Of a DNA stretch of 64,000 nucleotides, positions 1 through 11,300 are shown one piece after another. The position numbers and the translations under genes are program-made. The notes beneath the pieces are model-generated. The model had not been told where the DNA came from. It ran no database searches and saw nothing but the letters and a program-made list of their open reading frames with translations. Numbering within the stretch: the stretch's first letter is position 1; each line of letters opens with the position of its first letter. Source of the stretch: Alkalibacterium pelagium (GTDB taxonomy: Bacteria > Bacillota > Bacilli > Lactobacillales > Carnobacteriaceae_A); NCBI RefSeq assembly GCF_900109325.1, contig NZ_FNZU01000002.1, positions 124,001 through 188,000 of the forward strand, read 5' to 3'.

Positions 1-196
1 TCATTCTATCCCACATTTCTATTTAGTCTGAAGCCTAGTCGCTCAGTTTTCTGTTCAAAAAAACATCCAAGAATATCATACCTACATATGACCGAAAAAT
101 CAAACCTACATTAAAAAAAGTACAGAATGATACCTTTATAGCAAAGGCCGTAAGGTATAATACAGGACTGGCGACTCATTTATTAAAATATGAAGA

Positions 197-228
197 AAGG
201 AGTCCTTAGTTATTTCTAAGAACTCCTT
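197..228 (-). terminator. Probable terminator after punA
   Basis: An inverted repeat lies about 30 bases past the punA stop: 13-base arms at 197-209 and 216-228, with one C.A mismatch and a 6-base loop. On the minus strand it is followed by only a loosely T-rich tail. It is likely the end of the fur-xerD-deoB-punA transcript. I see nothing else supportable in bases 1-196. Confidence 0.5.
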
Positions 229-258
229 CCCTCTTCTTCTTAATAAATTCAGATCTGT

Positions 259-1080
259 TTACAGTTCAGTAATCACACGTTTGACCAAAGTCTTAAATGA
301 ATCTTTAACACGCGTTGTCACTTCTACAACCTCGTCGTGATTCAATGATTCCTGCATACCCGCTGCATAGTTTGTAATACATGAGATACCGGCAACTTTT
401 AATCCAGCATGTCTTGCAACGATAACTTCTGGAACAGTCGACATACCCACTGCATCTCCACCAAGAATACGGACCATTCTGACTTCAGCCGGTGTTTCAT
501 ATGTTGGCCCTGTCAGACCAAGATAGACACCTTTCTGAATCGATATATCGTTTTCCTTAGCCACTTTTTCAATCGTTTCCTGATAGCCTCTATCGTAAGC
601 CTGGCTCATATCGGTGAAGCGTGGACCGAACGTTGCGTCATTTGGTCCGAGAAGGGGATTGTCACCAGTCATATTAATGTGATCAGTAATAATCATCAGA
701 TCACCAGGTGTAAATGATTCATTGACTCCCCCTGCAGCGTTTGTCACCATTAAGGAACTGACACCCAATGCTTTCATCACTCTGACAGGGAAAGTGACCT
801 CGTTAAAGGTATACCCTTCGTAAAAGTGAAAACGTCCCTGCATAGCAATGACTTTGCGATCTCCCAGAGTTCCATAAACAAGTTTACCGGCATGTCCTTC
901 GACAGTCGATACCGGAAAGCCTGGAATATCTTCATAAGGGACTTCTACGGCATCTTCTGCTTCGTCAGCAAGTTCGCCAAGGCCAGATCCTAAAATCAGC
1001 CCGATTTCAGGATGGTCCATTCCCTTTCCTTTCAGAAATTCTGCAGCTTGTTCAATTGCTTTAATATATGTTTCGTTCAT
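259..1080 (-). CDS. punA: Purine nucleoside phosphorylase (PunA, trimeric type)
   Basis: The cytosolic enzyme splits (deoxy)inosine and guanosine with phosphate into base plus (deoxy)ribose-1-phosphate, for purine salvage. The 273 residues are full length for the trimeric PNP family. Visible motifs are the phosphate loop GSGLG (31-35), RFHFYEGY (83-90), TNAAGG (113-118), and a C-terminal TYETPAE glutamate with an ITNYAAG asparagine, the pair that reads 6-oxopurines. The gene lies 36 bases downstream of deoB on the same strand. DeoB converts the sugar phosphate that PunA releases, so the two act in one salvage step. The start is an ATG with a GGAG Shine-Dalgarno. Confidence 0.95.
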   Translation of the reverse strand: MNETYIKAIEQAAEFLKGKGMDHPEIGLILGSGLGELADEAEDAVEVPYEDIPGFPVSTVEGHAGKLVYGTLGDRKVIAMQGRFHFYEGYTFNEVTFPVRVMKALGVSSLMVTNAAGGVNESFTPGDLMIITDHINMTGDNPLLGPNDATFGPRFTDMSQAYDRGYQETIEKVAKENDISIQKGVYLGLTGPTYETPAEVRMVRILGGDAVGMSTVPEVIVARHAGLKVAGISCITNYAAGMQESLNHDEVVEVTTRVKDSFKTLVKRVITEL

Positions 1081-1116
1081 TAGTAAGTCTCCTTCAACGC
1101 GATCTATTTAACCAGT

Positions 1117-2286
1117 TTAGTTTAATTTATCCAAAAAGCTTTTTCCGAATCCAGTTCCTTCAACACCAAAGTTTTCAGCAACCGTTGCACTGATGTCAGC
1201 AAAGTATCCTTTAGGAAGAGCCTGAGGGGCTTTAAGTTTAGGACTTAAAACAAGCAGTGGGACATACTCGCGAGTATGATCGGTCCCATGATGGGTCGGA
1301 TCGTTCCCGTGATCAGCTGTAATGATAAGCAGATCATCGTCGTCTAGTGACTTGATCAGTTCTGGTAATCGGGCATCAAAAGCTTCGAGAGCTTCTTTAT
1401 ACCCTTTCACATTGCGTCTGTGGCCATATAAGGCATCGAAATCGACAAGATTAGTGAAACTTAATCCAGTAAATTCTTTTTTCATGACATCCAGCAGTTT
1501 ATCCACGCCATCCATATTGGAAGCTGTACGAACGGAATCAGTAATGCCTTGTCCATTGAATATATCGTTGATTTTACCTACAGCCACTACGTCTTTTCCA
1601 GCTGCTTTCAGTCTGTCCAGCACAGTTTCTCCAAACGGATCCAGTGCGTAGTCATGACGGTTGCTGGTGCGTGTGAAGTCGCCTGGTTCTCCGATATATG
1701 GACGAGCAATGATTCGTCCGATCATATAAGGTTCACCCTTAGTAAGTTCTCTGACATATTCACAAATGTCATACAGCTCTTCAAGAGGAATGATCTCTTC
1801 ATGTGCCGCGATCTGAAGAACAGGGTCTGCAGAAGTATAAACAATCAGATCACCCGTGTCCATCTGATGCTTACCGTATTCATCTATTATCTCAGTCCCG
1901 GATGCCGGTTTATTGCCGACGATTTTCCGACCGGTATGCTTTTCGATCTCTTCGATCAGCTCATCCGGGAAACCGTCAGGAAATACACGGAAAGGTTTAT
2001 CAATATGGAGACCCATGATTTCCCAGTGACCAGTCATTGTATCTTTGCCGACTGACACCTCTTCTAATTTAGTATAGTATGCAGATGTATCATCTACTGG
2101 ATCGATCCCTTTAAGCGGTGCGATGTTCCCCAGTCCCATTGCCTGCATATTCGGCAGGTCAAGACCAGCTTCTTCAGCTATGTGGCCTAACGTGTGAGCG
2201 CCTTCATCATTGAACTCTTTTGCATCAGGTGCTTCACCGATACCAACAGAATCCAGTACCACTAAATGTATTCGTTTAAATGACAT
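1117..2286 (-). CDS. deoB: Phosphopentomutase DeoB
   Basis: DeoB interconverts (deoxy)ribose-1-phosphate and (deoxy)ribose-5-phosphate, linking nucleoside breakdown to the pentose phosphate pathway. The 389 residues match the family length. It belongs to the alkaline-phosphatase superfamily: the N-terminal metal and nucleophile region reads [12 protein letters not shown] (11-22), and the C-terminal metal site reads [12 protein letters not shown] followed by a further conserved His. The start is an ATG behind AGGAGGAC. It lies between xerD and punA on one strand, the same fur-xerD-deoB-punA order as in Bacillus (ripX-drm-pupG). Confidence 0.96.
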   Translation of the reverse strand: MSFKRIHLVVLDSVGIGEAPDAKEFNDEGAHTLGHIAEEAGLDLPNMQAMGLGNIAPLKGIDPVDDTSAYYTKLEEVSVGKDTMTGHWEIMGLHIDKPFRVFPDGFPDELIEEIEKHTGRKIVGNKPASGTEIIDEYGKHQMDTGDLIVYTSADPVLQIAAHEEIIPLEELYDICEYVRELTKGEPYMIGRIIARPYIGEPGDFTRTSNRHDYALDPFGETVLDRLKAAGKDVVAVGKINDIFNGQGITDSVRTASNMDGVDKLLDVMKKEFTGLSFTNLVDFDALYGHRRNVKGYKEALEAFDARLPELIKSLDDDDLLIITADHGNDPTHHGTDHTREYVPLLVLSPKLKAPQALPKGYFADISATVAENFGVEGTGFGKSFLDKLN

Positions 2287-2402
2287 ACTTTGTCCTCCTA
2301 GATTGTCTTTCTTTCAGAATAAATCAGGTCGACTGAAAAAGCAAGAACACACGATTTCCAGAGCATTTATATGATAGATTTTTTAGTATTTACTCATCTT
2401 AT

Positions 2403-3299
2403 TCAGGCTCTCGGATGATATTTACCATAAATGTCTTTTAAGCGGTGTTTGGTTATATGCGTATAAATCTGTGTTGTTGATACATTGGCATGCCCCAGAA
2501 GCTCCTGTACTACTCTTAAATCTGCGCCGTTTTCAAGAAGATGAGTGGCGAAGGAATGCCTTAACGTATGAGGAGTGATCGATGCCCTGATCCCCGCTTC
2601 CTGTTTCAGCTGTCTTATTTTTTTCCATACGCCTTGTCTTGACAAGGGCGCTCCTCTGGAATTGAGGAAGATAACGGAAGTTTCTTTTTTTGCCTTCTTT
2701 AATAAAAATGGACGCGCGCTTTCCATATAATAATCCAGCCACTTGCATCCCATTTCACCGATGGGTATCAGCCTTTCTTTATTCCCTTTACCGACGATTT
2801 GAATCAGTTTCATTGACAGATGTATATCTTCAGTCGTCAGTTCAATCAGTTCAGTAATCCTCAACCCCGTTGCATAAAGTACCTCCAGCATTGCACGATC
2901 TCTTATGCCTAAGGGTTTCGCAGTGTCTGGCGTCTCCAGCAAACGGTCTATTTCATTCATAGAAATAATTTTAGGCAGGGTTTCTGCTTTTTTCGGTGTT
3001 TTCACGTACAGCATAGGATCTTCTGGTGTGACCCCTTCCTGTTTTAAAAACTGATGAAATTTTCTGAGACTGGAAAATTGTCTGATGATGGTATTATCGG
3101 ATTTGTCAGATTGTCTTTCTTCACTAAAGAAAGAGAGGAGAACGTAACGATCGATCTCCTCCCAGCTCTTTATTCCCTGTTCACTCAAATAGTCAACATA
3201 GTGTCTGATATCTCTCTGATAGCTCTCTACAGTATTAGGAGCCAGCCCTTTTTCCACCTTGAGGTAGATGAGATAGTCCTCCATCGGTCGGCTATCCAT
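2403..3299 (-). CDS. xerD: Tyrosine recombinase XerD
   Basis: This site-specific recombinase acts with a XerC partner (not in this window) at the dif site to resolve chromosome dimers. With the start at 3299 it is 298 aa, the family length. The catalytic set is R147 (TGLRITEL), K171 (GKGNKER), H244 and R247 (HTLRHSF), H270 (LGHANVS) and Y279 (QIYTHI), nearly the same numbering as E. coli XerD. An N-terminal SAM-like DNA-binding domain precedes it. The reading frame stays open upstream to 3335, but the ATG at 3299 has a good GAGGGCGA ribosome site and overlaps the fur stop by a few bases, which suggests translational coupling. Confidence 0.93.
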   Translation of the reverse strand: MDSRPMEDYLIYLKVEKGLAPNTVESYQRDIRHYVDYLSEQGIKSWEEIDRYVLLSFFSEERQSDKSDNTIIRQFSSLRKFHQFLKQEGVTPEDPMLYVKTPKKAETLPKIISMNEIDRLLETPDTAKPLGIRDRAMLEVLYATGLRITELIELTTEDIHLSMKLIQIVGKGNKERLIPIGEMGCKWLDYYMESARPFLLKKAKKETSVIFLNSRGAPLSRQGVWKKIRQLKQEAGIRASITPHTLRHSFATHLLENGADLRVVQELLGHANVSTTQIYTHITKHRLKDIYGKYHPRA

Positions 3300-3771
3300 T
3301 ATTATCGCCCTCTTGTTCCGTGTACTGCTCCGCACAGTTTCTGCAGATTCCGTGAAAAGTCAATCGATGGTCTTTAACGATAAAGTGATAATCTCTTTCA
3401 ATTTCCTTTTCGATTTCAAATAGCATATCCTGCTTCACCTCTTCAATGCTTCCGCATTTAAGGCAGAGCAGATGATGGTGCTGATGCTTGTCACTTCCCA
3501 TGTTCAGGTCGTAACGTGCAATCCCGTCCTGAAAAGTCAGCTTATTGATAATCTGAAGCTCTGTCAATATTTCAAGCGTTCGGTAAACAGTAGCTAGACC
3601 GATACCGGTATTCTTGGCTTTGACTAGCAGATAAATTTCCTCAGCACTCAAATGATCCTTTTCTTTTTCAAGCAGAACTTCTACTGTCAGTTCTCTTTGT
3701 GGAGTCAGTTTGAATCCAGCTTTATGGAGTTTTTCTTTAATTAATTTAAATGAAGAGTCTAGTTTTTTCAT
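3292..3771 (-). CDS. fur: Ferric uptake regulator family protein (Fur)
   Basis: A metal-dependent transcriptional repressor of 159 aa. The N-terminal winged helix carries KLTPQRELTVEVLLE and IGLATVYRTLEILTEL. The dimerisation domain holds a His-rich metal site (KHQHHHLLCLKCG) and two CxxC pairs, CLKC and CRNC, for structural zinc. The sequence resembles Bacillus Fur more than PerR or Zur, including the ending DHRLTFHGIC. The cofactor cannot be proven from sequence. The gene has its own sigma-A-type promoter and a Fur/PerR-like box in its leader, which suggests autoregulation. It starts the fur-xerD-deoB-punA group. Confidence 0.9.
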   Translation of the reverse strand: MKKLDSSFKLIKEKLHKAGFKLTPQRELTVEVLLEKEKDHLSAEEIYLLVKAKNTGIGLATVYRTLEILTELQIINKLTFQDGIARYDLNMGSDKHQHHHLLCLKCGSIEEVKQDMLFEIEKEIERDYHFIVKDHRLTFHGICRNCAEQYTEQEGDNNG

Positions 3772-3787
3772 GATGAACTCCCTTAGT

Positions 3788-3802
3788 TGATAATGATTAC
3801 AA
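3788..3802 (-). promoter_or_regulatory. Fur/PerR-like operator in the fur leader
   Basis: The plus-strand word TGATAATGATTACAA matches the 7-1-7 Fur box (TGATAAT-N-ATTATCA) at 12 of 14 positions and the PerR box (TTATAAT-N-ATTATAA) at 12 of 14. It sits 17 bases upstream of the fur ATG, between the promoter and the Shine-Dalgarno. Negative autoregulation by Fur, or control by PerR, is inferred. Confidence 0.5.
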
Positions 3803-3836
3803 AGTATTCCGATTATTCGTCTTATTCATTAGAATA

Positions 3837-3865
3837 AGTATAAAATAATCAGAACTAAGTCTCAA
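3837..3865 (-). promoter_or_regulatory. Sigma-A promoter of fur
   Basis: On the minus strand a -35 TTGAGA (3860-3865) and a -10 TATACT (3837-3842) are separated by exactly 17 bases. The -10 overlaps a perfect 7-base inverted repeat, CTTATTC / GAATAAG (3821-3827 and 3832-3838). That repeat could be a second operator at the transcription start. The promoter begins about 9 bases outside the cvfB 3' end. Confidence 0.7.
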
Positions 3866-3873
3866 CTACTATT

Positions 3874-4740
3874 CTAGTCCTCTTCAGGTAATCTAATTAG
3901 ATTAGTTCCATTATCATCCTGATTGACGAGACCTTTTTTCATCAGTCTACCGACGGCACGTTTGAACTGTCCTTTGCTGATGCCGAACTGCTGCTTAATC
4001 ACTTCCGGATCTGTTTTATTGTGGAAAGGAATGGAGTGATCTTCTGAACGCTTAAGCACTTCCAGGAGCATCAGTGCATCTTCTTCCATGACTTCATGTG
4101 CTCTTGGTTTTAGGGAGGCGTATAGTACCCCATCTTCTCTCAGTCCAATAACTCTTCCTGAAATAGTTTCACCCAGCTTCGGTTCCTGCTCCCGTTCACT
4201 TGGATGTACAAACAGAATATACTTCTCTTCAGTGATCGCATACGTTCCGCTCTTCTTCAAGTGAAAGACAATGCCGCTCACATTGTTATTGTGCATGTCT
4301 TTCGAACCCTCTACGTAGTCTTCAAAGAATGCCTCTTCATCTGCTGGCTTCCCCCAGATTCGGTCTTTAGAGTCTGTAGTGACGGTCAGATAAAGCTTGT
4401 TTCCTTCTTTAGGCCACAGTCTTCCTTCAGCAGGCAGGTCATCCATTGAAACGACCACATCCTTTTCTTCCCACCCGATATTTACAAACACACCGAGTTT
4501 ACGGTTAACTTTAACGACCTCTCCCCATCCGTATACACCTGGTCGGATAGTTGGGATATGAGTGGTAAAAACCAGCTGATCATTTTTGTCTGAATAGACA
4601 AACCCTTTCAGTACATCTCCGATATCAGCACTGTCATCGGACAACACTTTATATGTGATTCCGTCTTTTTGTACAAAAAGCTGATCATTGTGCTTATCTG
4701 TGACTATAGCAGTCACTTCGTTAGCCAAATTTTTATTCAT
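3874..4740 (-). CDS. cvfB: S1-domain RNA-binding protein, CvfB/YitL family
   Basis: A 288-residue protein of the CvfB (conserved virulence factor B) / YitL family. Members have tandem S1-like OB folds followed by a winged helix, bind RNA, and affect virulence-gene expression in staphylococci. Here a segment around GVYGWGEVVKVNRKLGVFVN and a third OB unit (GETISGRVIGLREDGVLYAS) are visible. They are followed by a C-terminal winged helix with FGISKGQFKRAVGRLMKKG. The start is an ATG with a GGAGATAATC ribosome site. The gene stands alone between pyk and fur. Its precise cellular role is not shown by the sequence. Confidence 0.88.
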   Translation of the reverse strand: MNKNLANEVTAIVTDKHNDQLFVQKDGITYKVLSDDSADIGDVLKGFVYSDKNDQLVFTTHIPTIRPGVYGWGEVVKVNRKLGVFVNIGWEEKDVVVSMDDLPAEGRLWPKEGNKLYLTVTTDSKDRIWGKPADEEAFFEDYVEGSKDMHNNNVSGIVFHLKKSGTYAITEEKYILFVHPSEREQEPKLGETISGRVIGLREDGVLYASLKPRAHEVMEEDALMLLEVLKRSEDHSIPFHNKTDPEVIKQQFGISKGQFKRAVGRLMKKGLVNQDDNGTNLIRLPEED

Positions 4741-4892
4741 GATTATCTCCTTTATTTCAGTTTAAAAAAGAAGAGACAATGACCAGGAAGAATCATTAAG
4801 GACAGCTGACTCAGCAAACAGAGTATGTCCGATTCCTATCAATCATTATCTCATCTTTTTTTTGGTGTTCAGATCATCTTTTGGTTATATCA

Positions 4893-6650
4893 TTAGATAG
4901 CAGTTGTCGCTCCACGGTAGATGATTCCACGTCTTGCGTCTACAGTGATCAGCTCATCCTGTTCAATAAGTTCCGTAGCATTTTCTGCTGAAACGATCAC
5001 AGGTATACCCATTGCGATACCGATAACAGCGGCATGAGAAGTCAGTCCGCCTTGTTCCACAACGATAGCTGCAGATTTTTCAATAGCCGGCAGGTAATCT
5101 TTGTCTGTGTTTTTGACAACTAGTACGCCGCCTTCAATTGCTTTTTCCATAGCTTCTTCAGCAGAACCGGCAACGATTGCTTTTCCGATGACTGATTCAG
5201 ATCCGACACCTTGACCGCTTGTAAGTTTTGATCCAATAAGCTGAATCTTCATAACGTTAGTTGTTCCACGCTCACCTACTGGTACACCTGCAGTGATAAT
5301 AATCAGGTCGCCCTCTTTAGCGTACCCTTTCTCTACAGTCGTTTGAGTAGCCAAGTTGAACATGTCGTCAGTTGATGTTGGTTTTTCTGATACAGTAGGC
5401 TGTACTCCCCACTGCAGAGCTAGTCCTCGAGCAGTTTCTTCACTAAATGTAACTGCAAGAATATCAGCTTTAGGTCTGAACTTAGAAATCATACGTGCAG
5501 TATGTCCTGATTCAGTCGCTGCAACGATTGTTGAGATGTTCAAGTTTTTAGCAGTGTGACCGACAGCCTGACCGATTGCTTCAGTCATATCATTCTGGTC
5601 GTATGCTTTAAGTGCAAATGCATCCTGGTTAACTAAAGCAGTTTCAGTACGCATGGCGATGTTGTACATTGTCTGTACAGATTCTACAGGGTAATCTCCT
5701 GCTGCAGTTTCACCAGAAAGCATGATTGCATCGGACCCGTCAAATATAGCATTCGCTACGTCTGAAGCTTCAGCTCTAGTTGGACGAGGATTTGCCTGCA
5801 TTGAATCCAGCATCTGAGTAGCTGTAATAACTGGTTTACCAGCATCATTACATAGACGAATCATTCGTTTTTGAACAATTGGCACGTCCTCAGTCGGGAT
5901 TTCAACTCCAAGGTCACCACGAGCAACCATCAGGCCGTCAGAAATCTTAAGGATTTCTTCAAGGTTGTCTACACCTTCCTGGTTTTCGATCTTAGGAATG
6001 ATCTGAACATGCATTTTATCTTCTTTTTCCAGGATTTCAGTAATTTCAAGTACATCAGAAGGACGTCTGACAAATGAAGCCGCGATATAGTCAATGTTGT
6101 TATCAAGTCCAAACATGATGTCAGAACGGTCTTTGTCAGTCAGACCAGGCAGATTTACAGAAACGCCAGGGACGTTTACACCTTTTTTGTTTTTAAGATC
6201 GCCTGTGTTCTGAGCAGTAGTTACGATATCTTCGTTTTCACGATCGATATCCGTTACTAGTAGATTGATAAGACCATCGTCAAGAAGAATGTTCGATCCA
6301 GGAGTCACGTCATTGATCAAATCAGCATAAGTGACTGAAAAACGTTCGTTTGTTCCTTCTACTTCATTCATAGATACACGAACTGTGTCCCCTTTAGTAA
6401 TGGTCACTTTTCCGTCTTTCATGTTGTTCGTTCTGATTTCAGGACCTTTAGTATCCAGCATGATACCGACCATTTTACCAGTCTGTTCAGATGCTTTTCG
6501 GATATTCTTGATACGGTTCAGGTGCTCTTCGTGATCGCCGTGTGAGAAGTTAAGTCTTGCAACGTTCATTCCTGCTTCGATCAGTTTAACTAATGTATCA
6601 AGTGATTCACTTGCCGGTCCAATGGTACAAACAATTTTCGTCTTCTTCAT
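4893..6650 (-). CDS. pyk: Pyruvate kinase with C-terminal PEP-utiliser domain
   Basis: Pyruvate kinase makes pyruvate and ATP from PEP and ADP, the last step of glycolysis. The 585 aa include the TIM barrel with [11 protein letters not shown], the Mg/substrate loop [10 protein letters not shown], the family signature near residues 230-245 and [13 protein letters not shown]. After the allosteric domain there is an extra C-terminal PEP-utiliser-like domain (about 500-585) with [10 protein letters not shown], as in Bacillus and lactobacilli. The His in TSHAAV matches the phospho-His of PPDK/EI, although no phosphotransfer is known for it in Pyk. It lies 82 bases behind pfkA, likely one glycolytic operon. 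Confidence 0.96.
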   Translation of the reverse strand: MKKTKIVCTIGPASESLDTLVKLIEAGMNVARLNFSHGDHEEHLNRIKNIRKASEQTGKMVGIMLDTKGPEIRTNNMKDGKVTITKGDTVRVSMNEVEGTNERFSVTYADLINDVTPGSNILLDDGLINLLVTDIDRENEDIVTTAQNTGDLKNKKGVNVPGVSVNLPGLTDKDRSDIMFGLDNNIDYIAASFVRRPSDVLEITEILEKEDKMHVQIIPKIENQEGVDNLEEILKISDGLMVARGDLGVEIPTEDVPIVQKRMIRLCNDAGKPVITATQMLDSMQANPRPTRAEASDVANAIFDGSDAIMLSGETAAGDYPVESVQTMYNIAMRTETALVNQDAFALKAYDQNDMTEAIGQAVGHTAKNLNISTIVAATESGHTARMISKFRPKADILAVTFSEETARGLALQWGVQPTVSEKPTSTDDMFNLATQTTVEKGYAKEGDLIIITAGVPVGERGTTNVMKIQLIGSKLTSGQGVGSESVIGKAIVAGSAEEAMEKAIEGGVLVVKNTDKDYLPAIEKSAAIVVEQGGLTSHAAVIGIAMGIPVIVSAENATELIEQDELITVDARRGIIYRGATTAI

Positions 6651-6732
6651 TATCTGACTCTCCTAAAAAATAGTATTTGGTGTTGCATTTATATAAATGA
6701 TGACTTAAAGCAATCCAACCTTAGAGGTATAG

Positions 6733-7791
<1,059 letters not shown>

Positions 7792-7899
7792 CTATAATAT
7801 TTTACCTTAAACCATCATTTATTTACATACATTTATTATTTTATCATTTTTAACCGGTCTTGTCTTTTAAAATACAGAGATAAACGGATTAATTGCTGA

Positions 7900-10800
7900 T
7901 TATTTCAGAAAAACATTCTCTTTTCCTAGTACTTCTATCAATTCATTCAACAGCTCCTCGTCCGGCTGAACATTGAATCTGCTTTTCAGCTTTTCTTTTC
8001 TCTCCGTGACCGGATCATAAATGATAACGGGTACTGCCCCATTTCTTTTTGAGACTATTGCCAGAATCTTCTGGAGTTTATTTCTGTCGTGATCCATATC
8101 CCTGATTCTTAAAAAAAGCCCTTTATGCGCTTCTTTTTTCTCCGTCAGCATTTCAACTGTGTTAGCTATGACATTGAGCTGGTCTCCTTTCCATTCTGCT
8201 TTTCCTTTCACTCGGAGAAGTGCTCCTTCTTTACATAAACGGGAGACTTTTCTATAAATATCAGGAAACAGTATGATCGTGCCTTCTCCAGAAGAGTCTG
8301 ACACATCCATGAAAGCCATCGGTTCTCCACGTTTTGTCTGGATTTTTTTGATGGCTTCAACTTGCACAGCATAAGAAGAATAGCGTCCCGTTTCAGATAC
8401 GGTGAGAAAATCGACATTACTCTGGGCAAATTGTTCTGCAGGATGCCCAGACAAGTAAAAGCCAGTCGCTTCAAATTCCTGCTGCAGCTTTTCCTTGAAA
8501 GAAAGCTCGGGCAGCTGCTCAATTCTTGGCGCCAGTGATTCGAAAAGTTCTGTGTTTCCATTACTCATTTTGATACTGTCTATGACAGATCCCAGCGAAT
8601 GTATAAGAGTGTTTCTATTTGTTCCCAGCTCATCAAAACACCCCGCCTTAACTAGTGGCAGGATCATCTGTTCTTTACGCCATTTATCGCCCATCCTACT
8701 TACAAATGACATCAGGTCTTTATATGGTCCATTAGCTTTTCTCTCATTCATTATATGACTAATGAACTCTCTTCTCAAACCTTTCACCGTATCCAGACCG
8801 AAAATGATTGATCCATTGCTGACCGTGAACGAATACCAGCTGGAATTGATAGAGGGTTTCATGAGCGCTAGTCCCCGCTGTTTAGCTTCCATTAAATACT
8901 TCCTGACCTTATCCCTATTATTAGAGGTGGAGCGCATAAGCGCAACATAAAAGGCTGCCGGGTGATGTGCCTTGAAATAGGCTAACTGGAAAGCCAGTTT
9001 AGAGTAAGATACTGCATGAGATCTGTTAAAGCCATAATTGGCGAAACGTTCTATATGGGCATATATGGCTTCAGCATCTTCTTTCAAGTAACCTTTTCGC
9101 TTGGCTCCTGCAACAAACTGGTTGCGCCCTGCATCTATCTCAGCTTTTATCTTCTTCGATATAGCTCTTCTTAAAATATCAGCCTCCGACAAGGTGTATC
9201 CTGCAATCTTTGACGCAACTTTCATTACTTGTTCCTGATAGACAATTACCCCATACGTGACTGATAAAATATCTTTCAAGTCATCATGAATGTATTCAAC
9301 TGATTCATTCCCCTTTTTTCGGGCAATGAAATGATCGATCTGTTCCATTGGTCCTGGTCTGTACAAAGCATTGACAGCGACGATATCTTCAAATTCGGTT
9401 GGCCCAAGTTTCTTGAGCACTCGTTGTATGCCGGCAGATTCAAACTGAAAAATACCATTTGTGTCCGCTGACTTAAACAGTTCCAAAGTTTCTGGATCAT
9501 CTAAAGAAATATCTGAAAGACTGTCTTCAATCGATCGTCTATTCATTCCTGAAAGAGAAAGGCAATCGGCAAGTATGGTCAGATTCTTCAGTCCAAGAAA
9601 ATCCATCTTCAAAAGACCTACAGTCTCGACATCACCCATCGTAAATTGTGTCAATGGCATGACCCCACTACCTTCCTGCAGCGGTGTTGACAGAATAAGA
9701 GGATCCTTGGAGATGACAACTCCAGCAGCATGTGTGGATACATGTCTTGGAAGGCCTTCGAGTTTCACAGCTGTCTTGAAAAGCATCAAATTAAACTCTG
9801 ATTCTTTTACTAATTTTTTTAATTTATCTGATTCTTTATAGGCATCTTTTAACGTGATTCCCGGGCGCGACGGAATGGTATTGGACCATTTCTTTAGCTC
9901 TTCTGTTGTCAATCCAAAAACTCTTCCGCTATCTCTGATCGCCATCTTTGCAGCAAATGTACCGAATGTAGCTATTTGAGCTACATGGTCGCTTCCATAT
10001 TTGTCGAATACATACGACAAAATCATTTCTCGCTTATTGTCAGGGAAATCAAGATCGATATCCGGTAAAGTAAAGCGTTGCTCGTTCAAAAATCTGTCAA
10101 AGAGCAAATCATATTTTATAGGGTCAACATCTGTAATCTTAAGGACATAAGAAACTAAAGAGCCTGCAGCAGATCCCCTACCTGACCCTGTGGCGATACG
10201 ATTGTCATGAGCATACTTCATTAGATCCCATACAATTAGAAAATAATCCGCAAAGCCCATTTTACTGATGACGGTCAATTCTTTCTTCAGTCGCGTCTTG
10301 TACTTGTCATCATGATCAGGTACTCGTTTTGACAGCCATTCAAAAGATATCTTCTCAAGATACTGTTCTGAGCTGAGATTTTCAGGTGTATTAAATTCCG
10401 GGAGTCTCGTTTCCCACTCAAATGAGAGCTGGCTTTTCTCTATCAGGTTCTGAGTGTTGTTCAGCGCTTCGGTCAGTCCTTTTGACGCGTAATAGTTTAA
10501 TTGCTCGCTTTTGTCCTTTAGAAAACCTGACCCCTCACTGAGCTGAAAATTATCTTCTTCAACAGTTAAGCCGTTGTCAATCGCGTGAAGAACTTTTATT
10601 GCAGACTGATCACTGTCATCCATCAGATAGACAGATTCACTGATGACTGATGGAATGTCTAGAGCATCGGCTATCTCCTGAATACCTCTAATTTCAGCCT
10701 GATAGGCATCGTCCCAGCGGATCCCTATATTTAATGCTGAACACTGTTCCGAAAGAGAATGTATAAAGATTCGAACTCGTTCAGTATCTTGCTTCATACC

Positions 10801-11196
10801 TTCCAAAACCTTACTGGTAACAGGAAAAATGATGCTTACATCGTTACTTATTGACGATAATCTGTTGACATCCACTGCTTGATGATGAAGCATAATATCG
10901 GTCGAGAATGCCATCAGTTCCTGATAGCCGATATTGTTATTTGCGATCAGAACTATTTCAGATTCTTCGGGCCATTCGTCGTTGGCAGACAAATCAACAG
11001 TCAATCCAATCAGAGGTTTTAAATTCTGTCTGACTGCTTCTTTATAAAATTCTACTGCCCCGTACATGACATGCTTATCTGTAAGCGCAATGGACGTATA
11101 GCCAAGCTGTTTAGCCTGGCTGATTACAGAAGGAACTGACAGTGTACTTTTTAATAATGTATATGAACTGAACACTTGAAGAGGAGTAAATTCCAT
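7900..11196 (-). CDS. dnaE: DNA polymerase III alpha subunit, DnaE type
   Basis: Replicative polymerase of the DnaE1/DnaE3 class, used in Bacillota with PolC to extend primers, mainly on the lagging strand. It has 1098 aa: an N-terminal PHP domain, the polymerase core with catalytic acidic residues in LPDIDLDFPD (about 375-385), a helix-hairpin-helix region, and a C-terminal OB fold (about 950-1035). The frame extends upstream to 11355, but the ATG at 11196 has GGAAGGTG and gives the usual N-terminus. The longer start would run into the sufT-like gene. The PHP metal motif is degraded: PLQVFSSY stands where HLxVHSxY is expected. Confidence 0.95.
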   Translation of the reverse strand: MEFTPLQVFSSYTLLKSTLSVPSVISQAKQLGYTSIALTDKHVMYGAVEFYKEAVRQNLKPLIGLTVDLSANDEWPEESEIVLIANNNIGYQELMAFSTDIMLHHQAVDVNRLSSISNDVSIIFPVTSKVLEGMKQDTERVRIFIHSLSEQCSALNIGIRWDDAYQAEIRGIQEIADALDIPSVISESVYLMDDSDQSAIKVLHAIDNGLTVEEDNFQLSEGSGFLKDKSEQLNYYASKGLTEALNNTQNLIEKSQLSFEWETRLPEFNTPENLSSEQYLEKISFEWLSKRVPDHDDKYKTRLKKELTVISKMGFADYFLIVWDLMKYAHDNRIATGSGRGSAAGSLVSYVLKITDVDPIKYDLLFDRFLNEQRFTLPDIDLDFPDNKREMILSYVFDKYGSDHVAQIATFGTFAAKMAIRDSGRVFGLTTEELKKWSNTIPSRPGITLKDAYKESDKLKKLVKESEFNLMLFKTAVKLEGLPRHVSTHAAGVVISKDPLILSTPLQEGSGVMPLTQFTMGDVETVGLLKMDFLGLKNLTILADCLSLSGMNRRSIEDSLSDISLDDPETLELFKSADTNGIFQFESAGIQRVLKKLGPTEFEDIVAVNALYRPGPMEQIDHFIARKKGNESVEYIHDDLKDILSVTYGVIVYQEQVMKVASKIAGYTLSEADILRRAISKKIKAEIDAGRNQFVAGAKRKGYLKEDAEAIYAHIERFANYGFNRSHAVSYSKLAFQLAYFKAHHPAAFYVALMRSTSNNRDKVRKYLMEAKQRGLALMKPSINSSWYSFTVSNGSIIFGLDTVKGLRREFISHIMNERKANGPYKDLMSFVSRMGDKWRKEQMILPLVKAGCFDELGTNRNTLIHSLGSVIDSIKMSNGNTELFESLAPRIEQLPELSFKEKLQQEFEATGFYLSGHPAEQFAQSNVDFLTVSETGRYSSYAVQVEAIKKIQTKRGEPMAFMDVSDSSGEGTIILFPDIYRKVSRLCKEGALLRVKGKAEWKGDQLNVIANTVEMLTEKKEAHKGLFLRIRDMDHDRNKLQKILAIVSKRNGAVPVIIYDPVTERKEKLKSRFNVQPDEELLNELIEVLGKENVFLK

Positions 11197-11300
11197 TCCA
11201 TCACCTTCCACATTAGACATTTCCATAATTTTGAACAGAATAAAGCCCTCAATGCAGCTTAATAGGCACATGCCCGTAATAGCATCATTGAGAGCTGACT

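Noticed and set aside
4775-4845. Hairpin between pyk and cvfB as a terminator
   Set aside because: A GGACA / TGTCC stem with inner palindrome is present but lies upstream of cvfB in its direction and has no T-run.
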